Below, piece by piece: positions 52,359 through 61,416 of a stretch of 64,000 nt of DNA. Each line of letters begins with the position of its first letter. Position 1 is the first letter of the stretch. A model generated the notes under the pieces. It saw only the letters and a list, made by a program, of their open reading frames with translations, did no database searches and had not been told where the DNA came from. The translations under genes were made by a program, and so were the position numbers. The stretch comes from Lepagella muris (GTDB lineage: Bacteria > Bacteroidota > Bacteroidia > Bacteroidales > Muribaculaceae), in assembly GCF_004793975.1 (NCBI RefSeq), contig NZ_SRYB01000001.1, positions 1 to 64,000 of the forward strand, given 5' to 3'.

Positions 52359-54008
52359 ATGATATTCAAGATAGCATATAGGATATTGGTCTTAATGGCA
52401 ATGATATTTGTCGCGTTGGCATTCAGCGGATGCTCAAAGTCGGGCGAACCCTCCCATCTGGAGCCGATTATTAGCGATTTGGAGGTGGATGAGGTCTCAC
52501 GGACTTCCGCCAGATTGTCGGCAATGGTAGAGAACAGGGGGAACGGTAGTTTCGAACGTTTCCATTTCGTGATTACCGGTGATTGTGATATTGAGATAAG
52601 AACGGAAGATATTGATCGACCTTCGGGAAAGGTGGTGACAACGGTTGCAGGCTTGCGCCCCGGATGCGAGTATAGGTTGTATGCCGAGGGGGTGAGGAAT
52701 AATGCCGTGGTGAAATCCGAGACATTATCATTTTTCACTCTTCCCAACGATCCGCCCACGATATCAGCGTTGTCAGTCGTTGCTGCGGGTCCGACTGCCG
52801 CGATATTGGAATTTGATGTCGTTTCCGACGGTGGAGAGAGGGTGTATGAGGCGGGATGCTATCTGAAGAGGTCAGGAGAGACTTCTTCTGTAAATATTGA
52901 GGCATATAATTTGTCTGAATCAAAAGGCACATATCTGGTTCATATAAATTCTTTGGAGAAGCATTCCGATTATGTCATCTCCCCCTACGCGGTAAATTCC
53001 GTAGGCGAGACGGTAGGGGATGAAGTGATTTTCTCCACCACAGATGCAGTGTCGCTCAGTCGCCCCGGTGATCTTGGGATGATTCTGAAGGATGATGAAC
53101 TGACAGATGATACGCTTTCTATTTCCGGATATATGAATGGCGATGATTTCAGATGCGTAAGGCGTCTTGCCGGAGCTCCCGTCATTTCCGGCGCAGATTA
53201 TCACGGTCCATACATATCTCATCTTGATATATCAGACGTAGTCATCAGCGCAGGGGGTGCTTCCTACGATGGGAGCCGTTTTACTGAGCCGGATATAATC
53301 ACTACCGGTCTGTTCGCATCATGTGACAGGCTGGAATCAGTAGCTCTTCCGCTAAGTGTACACACCATACAGCGTAACGCCTTCTCCGGCTCCCGGAATC
53401 TGAAATCACTGACGGTGCCGGCTATGGTCTCTTCGCTGTCGCCTTCGGCAGACTGCGATGCGCTTGAGAGGATTGACGTCTCGGAGGGTAACGCCACATT
53501 CAATGGTCATGATGGGGTCGTGTTTAATTCCGGGATGACTGAGATTGTGTGGTTCCCTCATGGAAAGAGTGGGGAATTTATCGTGCCTGCCATGATAACG
53601 GAGATCGGTGAGGAGGCATTCGCTTCCTGCCGTATAGAGAAAGTGATATTGCCGAATGGTGTTCACGAGATAGGGCGTAATGCTTTTGCCGGATCAATGC
53701 TTCGCGAGATAATGATTCCCGATAATGTGAGGAATATACGCGAGGGGTTGTTTCAGAATTGTGGAGCCTTGAAGAGGGTGGAACTCGGCACATCAGTGGA
53801 GTCGGTCGGGGATTATGTTTTCGACAACTGCATGATTGATGAGATCCGGCTGCATTCTTCCATACCCCCATACGTGTCGGCAAATGCATTGAGCAACAAT
53901 CTTGGTTTGCTTGACCATTGTAAACTTATCGTCCCCTCCGGAAGCAAGCCCATCTATCGGAATCATTCGTGGTGGGGACGTTTTAACAGTATCTCAGAAA
54001 TTGAATAA
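52359..54008 (+). CDS. FN3 and leucine-rich repeat (BspA-type) lipoprotein
   Basis: A 549-residue surface lipoprotein with lipobox FSGC (Cys25). Two fibronectin-III-like domains follow (from PIISDLEVDEVSRTSARLSA and PPTISALSVVAAGPTAAILE), then BspA-type LRR_5 repeats from about residue 310 (TTGLFASCDRLESVALPLS, then IQRNAFSGSRNLKSL, VHEIGRNAFAGSMLREIMIP, NIREGLFQNCGALKRVEL). LRR_5 proteins bind host matrix or other bacteria. ATG 52359 gives the signal peptide; it is four bases after the barrel gene. It may display its binding repeats on the outer surface. Confidence 0.85.
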   Translation: MIFKIAYRILVLMAMIFVALAFSGCSKSGEPSHLEPIISDLEVDEVSRTSARLSAMVENRGNGSFERFHFVITGDCDIEIRTEDIDRPSGKVVTTVAGLRPGCEYRLYAEGVRNNAVVKSETLSFFTLPNDPPTISALSVVAAGPTAAILEFDVVSDGGERVYEAGCYLKRSGETSSVNIEAYNLSESKGTYLVHINSLEKHSDYVISPYAVNSVGETVGDEVIFSTTDAVSLSRPGDLGMILKDDELTDDTLSISGYMNGDDFRCVRRLAGAPVISGADYHGPYISHLDISDVVISAGGASYDGSRFTEPDIITTGLFASCDRLESVALPLSVHTIQRNAFSGSRNLKSLTVPAMVSSLSPSADCDALERIDVSEGNATFNGHDGVVFNSGMTEIVWFPHGKSGEFIVPAMITEIGEEAFASCRIEKVILPNGVHEIGRNAFAGSMLREIMIPDNVRNIREGLFQNCGALKRVELGTSVESVGDYVFDNCMIDEIRLHSSIPPYVSANALSNNLGLLDHCKLIVPSGSKPIYRNHSWWGRFNSISEIE

Positions 54009-54012
54009 TAAT

Positions 54013-54924
54013 ATGACAGATATATCTGACGACTCATTTCAATCTGTGGAGGATTCGGATTCCGGCTTTGTCACGGATTCGGATTCCGGCATCGGTATTG
54101 ACGTCGGCTCATTAATGTCGGCTAAATATTCGAATATCATCACGCTTCATGGGTCGGAGTCAGCTCCGTTCAGGCTGTCGTCAGCGATCAGATATGGCAA
54201 GCGGTATGTGCTCAAGAGCATAAACAGCAAGTTTACCAATGATTCGCTGTATCAGGTGCTGCTTGCGAAGGAATTTGAGTTGGGTATCAATGTAGATCAC
54301 CCCAATATTCGCCGCACCATAGCTTTTGAACATATCGACGGCATCGGGAATGCCATAGTGCTGGAATATGTGGATGGCGAGACTCTGGATGAGGCGATGA
54401 TGAAGAGTCATCTGAAGCCGGAACAGGTGCGTCCGATTGTGGTGCAGATTGCCGATGCGCTTGACTATCTGCATTGCCGTCAGATATTGCACCGCGACAT
54501 AAAGCCGGCGAATATAATGCTCACCTATTCGGGGCAGAGGGTGAAACTGATTGATTTCAGCCATTCCGACAGTGAATCGTTTGTGATTCTAAAGACAGCC
54601 GCCGGCACCAACAAGTATATAGCACCGGAATTGCTTGATGGCGTGGCGCAACCGTCGGTGAAAAGCGATATCTATTCTTTCGGGGTGATAGTGAAGGCAC
54701 TTGCCCGAATCTCGGACGATTCCGAATTGATGAGAGTGGCAAAAAGATGCAGTGACCCTAATCCCGACGTGCGTCCAGATTCTTTCTCCGGTATATTGCG
54801 TCAGTCATCTGGATGGAGAATCGTCGATTCAATAAGGTCTTTTCTTGAATCAAGGATACTTACGTATATACTTGTGTTGCTCCTTATATTGATATGGAGT
54901 TTCATAATCATCTCTCTGATATAA
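54013..54924 (+). CDS. Tail-anchored eukaryotic-type Ser/Thr protein kinase
   Basis: A 303-residue kinase with the key residues Lys68 (in RYVLKSI), His160-Arg161-Asp162 (HRDIKPANIML), Asn167, and APELLDG with FGVIVKALARI. The metal motif DFG is replaced by Asp181-Phe-Ser183 (DFSHSDSE), and the glycine-rich loop is poor, so activity is possible but not certain. A C-terminal membrane helix (ILTYILVLLLILIWSFIIIS) ends the protein, with no outer domain, so it is tail-anchored with the kinase inside the cell. ATG 54013 is chosen, 4 bases after the FN3-LRR gene. It could control the surface cluster; its targets are unknown. Confidence 0.88.
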   Translation: MTDISDDSFQSVEDSDSGFVTDSDSGIGIDVGSLMSAKYSNIITLHGSESAPFRLSSAIRYGKRYVLKSINSKFTNDSLYQVLLAKEFELGINVDHPNIRRTIAFEHIDGIGNAIVLEYVDGETLDEAMMKSHLKPEQVRPIVVQIADALDYLHCRQILHRDIKPANIMLTYSGQRVKLIDFSHSDSESFVILKTAAGTNKYIAPELLDGVAQPSVKSDIYSFGVIVKALARISDDSELMRVAKRCSDPNPDVRPDSFSGILRQSSGWRIVDSIRSFLESRILTYILVLLLILIWSFIIISLI

Positions 54925-54957
54925 TCAATCATCCCTCTAATATAATCACCAACAGAT

Positions 54958-55542
54958 ATGGAAAATTATGAAAAGGAACTTATCGGTCTCATAAAGATAA
55001 CTGATAAGAATCTCGGTTATCGTCCGCAGACTCCGAGCGAGTTTAATCAGTTGATTGTGGCTATTAAGAAGAAGGTGGGGCACTCGATAAGTCTGTCGTC
55101 TGCCAAGAGACTGTGGGGCTACGTCAACTATAGTAATGTCCCCTCCGTCAATATCCTCAACATATTGTCGCGCTTCAATGATTTCGATGATTGGGAGGAT
55201 TTCCTGCGTCGGTATGGCACGTTGGGGCTTGATGAGAATTCCCATTTCCTTAATGATAACATGATTGAGTCTGACAATCTGAAAGAGGGTGACGTGCTTC
55301 TCATCAGTTGGGAGAAGGATAAATCCTGTTCGCTTCTCTATCTCGGAGACCACAGATACAGGGTTTTGGAGGCGCAGAACATAAAGCTTCTGCCGGATGA
55401 TGAGTTTATGATGCACTCTGTAGCTGTCGATCTTCCGTTCTATGCGGCGGATATAAGGCGTGGTGATGAGGTGATAACCGGCTACGTGGGTGCACGCAAA
55501 TCCGGCATAAAGTCAATATCCCTTAAAGAGGCAGACAAGTGA
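54958..55542 (+). CDS. Conserved Bacteroidetes protein, kinase-associated, unknown function
   Basis: A 194-residue soluble protein. Residues 1-85 are helical and resemble a small DNA- or protein-binding domain (the run beginning LGYRPQTPSEFNQLIVAIKK, then ISLSSAKRLWGYVNYS). The second half (DNLKEGDVLLISWEKDKSCS and VLEAQNIKLLPDDEF) is beta-rich, like a regulator's ligand domain. I recall similar proteins next to surface-protein genes in other Bacteroidetes, but no function. It ends the rightward cluster, 33 bases after the kinase stop, and faces the leftward fimbrial operon across 36 bases. It may be the kinase's substrate or a transcription factor. Confidence 0.65.
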   Translation: MENYEKELIGLIKITDKNLGYRPQTPSEFNQLIVAIKKKVGHSISLSSAKRLWGYVNYSNVPSVNILNILSRFNDFDDWEDFLRRYGTLGLDENSHFLNDNMIESDNLKEGDVLLISWEKDKSCSLLYLGDHRYRVLEAQNIKLLPDDEFMMHSVAVDLPFYAADIRRGDEVITGYVGARKSGIKSISLKEADK

Positions 55543-55578
55543 CTATGCCGGAGTTCGGAAGAGGTTGTGGGATGATGG

Positions 55579-56694
55579 TCAGAACATCGGTTTGTGATTG
55601 TAGTCGTAGAGGTTGCAGGTCACAGTGACACCATCCACACTGAAGATTATGTTGATGTGAAGATTCTTCTTAATAAGACCTTTATTGCTGAATGCCTCTT
55701 TCAGACTTCCCGAACGTGTGACAATTCCCGATTCCTTATACTCCTGCGATCCTTTGGGATTGGTCAGTACTACGTAGACCACCTGAAACATCGGTTCGTT
55801 GTCCGGATCCTCTTCTGTCAGAGGTATAAGGTTGGCAGGCTGATTGAAGAAATGCACCAGCTCGGTGTTCTCTGAACTCCTTTCCAGTACTATCAGCGCA
55901 CGTTGTGTGTCATATCCTTTAGCCGGATCATACTTATACCCGGGCACGACCTCTTCAATATTGACTTTCTTCAAAGCATCGCTCAGGTCGAGAGGATCCT
56001 CCTTTGTATAGTATTCGCAATCGGTGCTCCATATCCATTGCTTGTTGTGGATAGAGTAGATTGAGTTTTTCGGGAATCCCCAGATACGGAATTCTCGTAT
56101 AAGAAACCGGCAATCTTTATAAAGCTCTTCATCCACCTCATCAAATAGACCTTCTGCTGTGACAGCGCGGAAGTGGACCCTGTTGAGAAGCGGTAGGAAA
56201 TTCAGCCTTAGTATGTCGTTTTCAAAATCGGAGCCTGATAGATTGTTGTTGTCGGCTTTGACAAGCGAGTGTGCGCCATACAGACGCTCGAATCCGGTGA
56301 CACACTCATGATGAAACGCATCGTCTATTTCCTGATGATTCACATCGTAGGGATAGTAGCCGAAGAAATCTACGCTTCCATCGGATGGCCAGTATTTGGT
56401 GGGTGAATATGTCCAGATGTTTCCGTCATACGCCACGGGCTGGTTGTGCATGAAATTGGGCGAGAAGATTGTGGGGGAGTTATTCGTGTCGCGATAGCAG
56501 GCAAATATGCCTATTTTATCCCCTGCGGCAAATGCCACGTCGCTTCTCGTGGATTGATGTTGCACATTGGCGGAGTCGGATATGGAGAAGTATACTGCAC
56601 GAGCCCCGGCATCCGGCATCTCTTCAACTGTATCCGTGCAACTGAAGCATAATGCCGTGAGCATTGATAATATGATATGTCGGTATCTTTTCAT
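55579..56694 (-). CDS. Fimbrillin-family lipoprotein
   Basis: A 371-residue Mfa/FimA-type pilus protein, last in the leftward operon. Seen: lipobox CFSC after a signal sequence (YRHIILSMLTALCFSC), then FAAGDKIGIFACYRDTNN, YWPSDGSVDFFGYYPYD, and the STRSDVAF stretch with a possible cleavage Arg. ATG 56694 starts at the signal peptide; ATG 56721, which overlaps the upstream stop codon by 4 bases, is also possible and would add nine residues. It probably forms a minor or tip subunit with the upstream fimbrillin. Confidence 0.88.
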   Translation of the reverse strand: MKRYRHIILSMLTALCFSCTDTVEEMPDAGARAVYFSISDSANVQHQSTRSDVAFAAGDKIGIFACYRDTNNSPTIFSPNFMHNQPVAYDGNIWTYSPTKYWPSDGSVDFFGYYPYDVNHQEIDDAFHHECVTGFERLYGAHSLVKADNNNLSGSDFENDILRLNFLPLLNRVHFRAVTAEGLFDEVDEELYKDCRFLIREFRIWGFPKNSIYSIHNKQWIWSTDCEYYTKEDPLDLSDALKKVNIEEVVPGYKYDPAKGYDTQRALIVLERSSENTELVHFFNQPANLIPLTEEDPDNEPMFQVVYVVLTNPKGSQEYKESGIVTRSGSLKEAFSNKGLIKKNLHINIIFSVDGVTVTCNLYDYNHKPMF

Positions 56695-56717
56695 GTCGGT
56701 AATTGCTTTTATTTCTG

Positions 56718-57815
56718 TCATCCCTCTATTTCACTACCCCAATTCGAGTTCTCATCTTCATTCCAATCAGCCACTTCCGCACTGAGACTTATGGATTTCG
56801 GAGAGATTGACAATTGCAGTTCGTAGGCTTTCCCAGATTTCAGATTGAGTGGTATATTGGCTGAGCATCGGTTGACGGTTTTGATATAGCCATCGGTCAG
56901 CAGATCATCGTGGGTAGTAATATTGTAGGTGACTGTTATCATGCAGTCGGTCGGTCCTGAGGGGATAATCATGAGGAAATTGTTGTGGGAAGTCGATGAG
57001 TTGTCGCCGCTGCCTGTCATGAAGCCGTTTGCGTCAAGGTGATAGCTGATCTCTTCGGATGCATTCGACTGATTGGTGACTAAATCTCCCCATACGCCGG
57101 TGCGTAGGTTCAGTGTGCCGGAGATTGCGAACTGAGGGGATTGCAGTGTCAGTCCGGTTATGGTGATTGTGGTGTTGGGGTCGAGTCCCTCAGTCTTTGG
57201 CTGGAGGAAACTTATGCGGGAGAGTGCATGATTGAAGTTAAACTGTACAGTTCCAGACATAAGGTCGATCGTGTTGGCGGCATCCGCATAGAGAAGATCT
57301 GTCTGGCGGAGTAGGTCTGCGCTCATCTTGAATGAGAGCTTCGGATCGCCTGTCTCCTTCTTGCCGGAAAGAGAGGTGATGCCGAATGTTTCCCCGAATG
57401 AACCGGCGTATGGTGCGTAAGCGAAGAATGAAATGTTATTCCCTGTCCAGCTCGTTTCGGGGGAATAGGTCCACGTGCCATTAGCGGGGGAGTCTGCGGA
57501 TGAGAGCCATTCCACCAATTGATTATACATGAAGTTGGGCACGTGTCCGCCTGCAGCCTCGGGATTGAAACCCTGCTGACCGGTATCGAAGGCGAACACT
57601 CCGTAGCCTGTGAGTTTAAGTTTTTCCACGTCTATCACGGAGGCACGCGTCGTGGAGTTACCACGTAGATAGGCGTCAAACGTTATTACTCCGCTTGGCC
57701 CTTCTCCCTGATACTCTTGCGAGCAGCTGCCGAGAGAGAGCTCCGCTGCGATGGCGAGAGCTGATGGAAGCCACTTTATGATGCGGTCAGTCAGATATAT
57801 TATGGATTTCTGCAT
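56718..57815 (-). CDS. Fimbrillin-family lipoprotein
   Basis: A 365-residue pilus-type lipoprotein with lipobox LGSC after a hydrophobic signal (WLPSALAIAAELSLGSC), NSTTRASVID as the likely processing region, then strands such as TGYGVFAFDTGQQG and NISFFAYAPYA. The C-terminus (LSAEVADWNEDENSNWGSE) ends in the acidic Trp-containing strand usual for Mfa-like subunits, which would donate the last strand in fibre building. It lies in the fifth place of the operon, 36 bases after the DUF5119 gene. Confidence 0.9.
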   Translation of the reverse strand: MQKSIIYLTDRIIKWLPSALAIAAELSLGSCSQEYQGEGPSGVITFDAYLRGNSTTRASVIDVEKLKLTGYGVFAFDTGQQGFNPEAAGGHVPNFMYNQLVEWLSSADSPANGTWTYSPETSWTGNNISFFAYAPYAGSFGETFGITSLSGKKETGDPKLSFKMSADLLRQTDLLYADAANTIDLMSGTVQFNFNHALSRISFLQPKTEGLDPNTTITITGLTLQSPQFAISGTLNLRTGVWGDLVTNQSNASEEISYHLDANGFMTGSGDNSSTSHNNFLMIIPSGPTDCMITVTYNITTHDDLLTDGYIKTVNRCSANIPLNLKSGKAYELQLSISPKSISLSAEVADWNEDENSNWGSEIEG

Positions 57816-57851
57816 CTGCTTATTGTCTGTTTAGTTGTTGTGAGAGAGATC

Positions 57852-58892
57852 CTAAATCGGGATGTTGAAGTCAATGTAGTCATCCCAATCATCAATCCAG
57901 GCATCGATACCGCTGTTGCCTGTCGAAGCGGGAGGCAAGGGAGGGTCGAGTCGCAATTCAAGAAAAAGGTCGAGGTTGTCGCCACGTCGGTTGGGGGAGT
58001 CAGTATTTCCGGAGATCAGGTTGCCTATGGGAAATAGGAATTGCTTTACGGTTTTTCCGTCGGCAAGCATGATCTGGAGCTCAAGTCGGTTCTCTTCCGG
58101 AGTGGCGTTATGGTTGGCAGGCAGTCCGAAACACCGTAGGTTTGCCGTAAGCTTACCTGAGTCGGAGGCGGAGGGGAGAGACTGTCGTGACCATTGTTCA
58201 GAGTCAATGATATGCGTGACGGTCAGGCGGTTGTTGGGTTGTGGGGTGCCGTCAAGGTTACGCGTGGCAGCGAGTCCGCTTATTGCGGCGCGTACAGCCC
58301 GTATGTTGCTGATGTTCTCAGTGAGGATTGTGAGGTGGAGAGAGTGGATTATATTCTTAGGATGGAGAGTGCCGATGGTGTCCGGCTCGGTCATTGAACC
58401 TGTGGGGATGTTCTCGACAGGTTCTGTCAGAGTCATGTCGGCAGCCAGCCATTCGGGTTCTCTTGCAATATATTTGTCGCCGTCGGCAGGATGAGGATGC
58501 CATTGAGGAGCATCCTTTTCAGCCGCGACAGCGGCGCAATCTGTGGTGCCCAATCCTTGGAAATTGATGTTGTCAAATTCCTTTTCCGAAAGGTTAAACA
58601 CGGTGATGTGGTATTGTCCTATGGGTAGAGTCGGAGTGACGGCAAGTATGTTGTTGGATATAGTCTGAACGATTTCATCGGTTTTCGTATTCCTGCACAT
58701 CACGGTCATCCCAGTGGGGACTTCTTTGCTGAATCCGCTCCAATCTATGTTTATCCGAGTCTGCCTGTTGGTCAGCGCAGGGACTTCCGGATTGGAGCAA
58801 GAACAGATCATTGCACACGACACGACGCATGTGCCGCAGGATAGTGCTATCCGCAGTCGTCTTAGCAAGTTATGTGTCGGTCGGGGGAGCAT
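57852..58892 (-). CDS. DUF5119-domain fimbrial lipoprotein
   Basis: A 346-residue lipoprotein with lipobox MICSC and a DUF5119 pattern: IDWSGFSKEVPTGMTVMCRN at the start, then QYHITVFNLSEKEFDNINFQ, and an acidic Trp-rich end (IDAWIDDWDDYIDFNIPI). DUF5119 proteins accompany Mfa fimbrillins, often as anchor or base subunits. It follows the fimbrillin at 59056 across a gap of ~160 bases with a hairpin and repeats, so it may be expressed less. A second DUF5119 gene lies at 60454-61416. Confidence 0.82.
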   Translation of the reverse strand: MLPRPTHNLLRRLRIALSCGTCVVSCAMICSCSNPEVPALTNRQTRINIDWSGFSKEVPTGMTVMCRNTKTDEIVQTISNNILAVTPTLPIGQYHITVFNLSEKEFDNINFQGLGTTDCAAVAAEKDAPQWHPHPADGDKYIAREPEWLAADMTLTEPVENIPTGSMTEPDTIGTLHPKNIIHSLHLTILTENISNIRAVRAAISGLAATRNLDGTPQPNNRLTVTHIIDSEQWSRQSLPSASDSGKLTANLRCFGLPANHNATPEENRLELQIMLADGKTVKQFLFPIGNLISGNTDSPNRRGDNLDLFLELRLDPPLPPASTGNSGIDAWIDDWDDYIDFNIPI

Positions 58893-58903
58893 AGGGGGTA
58901 TTG

Positions 58904-58995
58904 TTTATGGTTTATGGTCTATGGTTGAGGGAGGAGATGCTATGGATATTGACCGGGCACACCCATATTTATACAAGTGGTTTGTGTGCCCGGTC
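58904..58995. repeat. TTTATGG words and 12-bp inverted repeat between fimbrial genes
   Basis: TTTATGG and related words repeat at about 58904-58927. GACCGGGCACAC (58951-58962) and GTGTGCCCGGTC (58984-58995) form a perfect 12-bp stem with a 21-base loop. No T-run follows on the minus strand, so it is a poor terminator; it may reduce read-through from the fimbrillin to the second DUF5119 gene. Confidence 0.6.
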
Positions 58996-59055
58996 GAAGA
59001 ACCTTTATTCCCTATAAACGATTGCTCTTATAGTAGTTGTTTGGTGAAATGGTTA

Positions 59056-60393
59056 TTACATTGGGATTTCATTGCCATTTTTCCATTCGTCATCCCAGTC
59101 GGAGACTGATACTTGGAATTTGATGGGTTCGTCCAGAATCGGGTCGCCTGGCACTTTCCCATCGGGAGGTGTGATTCCCGGTGGTATGGAATCAGGAAGA
59201 TTCGGAGGATACACACCGCCACCTGTAGATGGTCCGCAAATATCGAGCACATATTTATATATTTTTCCACGTTGCCAGTCGATTTCTATAGGCACGCAGG
59301 TATAGCCGTATGCATTTTCATCCCATTTGTCGGTATGGGGGAATAGCTGATGAGTGTGGGAAGCATTCATATCTGTTTTGTCTGTCGGGGTATTTGGATA
59401 ATCATCAGTCTCTTTTGATCCATGAAATGCCTCTATGCGACAATAAAGAAGGATGTATGCCTTTTGGGTGTTTACGTTCTCAAAGGTGATTCCCGGCTGT
59501 TTCCCTTCCCAGGGTTTGACTTTCTGAGGGATCAGCATAAGGCTACCTATATTGTTTGCAGATAAAATACTTTTGGGGTCTGTTGTGAGTGTTATGGGTG
59601 TCTCATGAAATGATCCGTATGCAACGTGGGAATCAGTCTTTGGTTCCCACGTATGTCCGCAAGAGAAATCATCAGTAGATTCGTTATCTTTAAACTTATA
59701 GTTGGCTGAAAGGTCGCCGATTGAACTGGCGTTTACAATCCATGCCCCTTTTATCTTGACAATACGGTGGTTGTTGTTGCCTGTGCCACCTTTCGCCCAT
59801 ATTTTAATCTGAGACAGGGCGTGTTCAAAATTGAGGTTAACATTACTTGTCGCACCATGCACGTGGGTAAAGGCCACTACCAAATCCCTCTGAATATTAC
59901 CATCCAGATAATTAAGATAATTGTCGCCATTTTTACGTGTGGAGCGTTTGGGTGAGAATCCTTTAAGTTCCGGACCGTTGTCTTTATTGAATCCAAGTTT
60001 TCCATTCCCTCCAAAAATATCGGGATATTCCTCATCCGTATTTATGCGAGAGGTGAATCCCCAGAACAGGACATCGCTTACGTCTGATGGCCAGTAGATC
60101 TTGGTGTTCAGATCCCAGCGGTCAGAGGCCTCTTCTCTGGCATTATAACGTTTAGCAATTTCCGGATTAGTCTCTCCTATGACGAAATTGTCAAGGAAAG
60201 TTCCTTGGGAAGGATTTACACCACGGGCGAAAACGCCGAAATCACCGAGATTGCCAATTTTGATTTCTGTTGCACGCGTGGAGCGTCCCACGGATGCAGA
60301 GAAGGTTATGGCTCCACCTTTAGGGTCAGTGTTCTCCGTAACCACGTCATCGCTTACACACGAACTGACCATCAATCCGGCAAAAGCTGTCAA
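59056..60393 (-). CDS. Mfa-type fimbrillin, likely main subunit
   Basis: A fimbrillin of at least 445 residues. Seen: VSSC lipobox, GGAITFSASVGRSTRATEIK with the likely cleavage Arg, IYWPSDVSDVLFWGFT, and a C-terminal strand with VSVSDWDDEWKNGNEIPM. Most of the domain is shared with Mfa1-like proteins. The only in-frame standard start is TTG 60393, yet that leaves just 11 residues before the lipobox Cys. Upstream codons in frame, back to the TAA at 60450-60448, read like a signal peptide (NYKSLIINTKLLTLTAFAGL), so translation may begin at a rare codon such as ATC 60435 or ATT. It follows the DUF5119 gene by about 20-60 bases depending on start. Confidence 0.85.
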   Translation of the reverse strand: MTAFAGLMVSSCVSDDVVTENTDPKGGAITFSASVGRSTRATEIKIGNLGDFGVFARGVNPSQGTFLDNFVIGETNPEIAKRYNAREEASDRWDLNTKIYWPSDVSDVLFWGFTSRINTDEEYPDIFGGNGKLGFNKDNGPELKGFSPKRSTRKNGDNYLNYLDGNIQRDLVVAFTHVHGATSNVNLNFEHALSQIKIWAKGGTGNNNHRIVKIKGAWIVNASSIGDLSANYKFKDNESTDDFSCGHTWEPKTDSHVAYGSFHETPITLTTDPKSILSANNIGSLMLIPQKVKPWEGKQPGITFENVNTQKAYILLYCRIEAFHGSKETDDYPNTPTDKTDMNASHTHQLFPHTDKWDENAYGYTCVPIEIDWQRGKIYKYVLDICGPSTGGGVYPPNLPDSIPPGITPPDGKVPGDPILDEPIKFQVSVSDWDDEWKNGNEIPM

Positions 60394-60453
60394 GGTTAAA
60401 AGTTTTGTGTTAATAATAAGTGATTTATAATTGATTTGATTGAGTTGTTATAA

Positions 60454-61416
60454 TTATTTCATTGGAATCTCCACCACTTCCGTGTCGTCCCAATCGTTCA
60501 CTCCCGGGGTCATTCCGGTGCCGTCGGCTGATGGGAGTCTCAAGCCGCTCACTACAATATAGACGTTCTTGGGATCGGGTGCGTCATGCACCTGGTCGGT
60601 GATGTCGTAGGTGTAGTAGTATTTGGAAGTTGTGTAGATTCTCAGATAGTGTTTCACGTCATGAGGGGAGACATCGCCGAATATGGCGAATGTAGCGGTA
60701 AGGGAGGTATCATCGTTAGTGGTGAGTCCGAACGGCACTGTCGTGTCGTTTCCTCCCGGTAGCGCGGTGGATATTCTCCAATGCTCAGCCACACCTGTGA
60801 CCACGGCACTCGCCTGAAGGTCGGACGAGAAGTTCTGTATATCCACGCGCACATGCCATATTGCCGACACGCGTTGCGGGGTAAATCTCACGGTATAATG
60901 GACAATCTCATGTCCTTTACCGGTTTTCTCGTCGACGTTCAGTTGTGTGTCGTGGATGTGGGCGTAGAGATGATCTGCCGGATTGTGGATCGGCTGGTCC
61001 TCGCTCTGTGGGGGGCGGGGTGCACCATCGTCGCTACGGTTGAGGGGGCTGAGTAAAGAGTTATAATCGGTAGTAATGACGGTAGTTGTCAAGGTGTTGC
61101 CCCTCTCGCGGTTGAAGTCGGTGTCACCGTTGTAGCACACCATTGTGTAGTTGCCTGCGGGTACCTTCATCTGGTACGTGACAGCATCTCTTCTCACACC
61201 GGAGAACTCCGCCCGCGTGCCTGTGCCTCCCCCTGTGGGGAATGCCCACACCACCATGGTGGAGGGATGAGCATCCGGCTCAAGACTCCAGTCGAATTCT
61301 ATGTCTACGATGGCTCCGTGGGTGTGGTCGTAGCATAGCTCGCGCTGTGAGCATCCTTGTATGAAGATGGCTGTGAGACAAATGAATGTCGATATGAGGT
61401 TAGACTGTCGTATCAT
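60454..61416 (-). CDS. DUF5119-domain fimbrial lipoprotein
   Basis: A 320-residue lipoprotein with lipobox IQGC (Cys22) and the DUF5119 pattern: AIVDIEFDWSLEPDAHPSTM, then MKVPAGNYTMVCYNGDTDFN, and an acidic Trp-containing end (GVNDWDDTEVVEIPMK). It sits directly after the DUF3575 gene, overlapping its stop by 4 bases, and before the main fimbrillin. As in other Mfa operons, it is likely an anchor or base component of the fibre. Longer insert loops separate it from the second DUF5119 copy. Confidence 0.87.
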   Translation of the reverse strand: MIRQSNLISTFICLTAIFIQGCSQRELCYDHTHGAIVDIEFDWSLEPDAHPSTMVVWAFPTGGGTGTRAEFSGVRRDAVTYQMKVPAGNYTMVCYNGDTDFNRERGNTLTTTVITTDYNSLLSPLNRSDDGAPRPPQSEDQPIHNPADHLYAHIHDTQLNVDEKTGKGHEIVHYTVRFTPQRVSAIWHVRVDIQNFSSDLQASAVVTGVAEHWRISTALPGGNDTTVPFGLTTNDDTSLTATFAIFGDVSPHDVKHYLRIYTTSKYYYTYDITDQVHDAPDPKNVYIVVSGLRLPSADGTGMTPGVNDWDDTEVVEIPMK

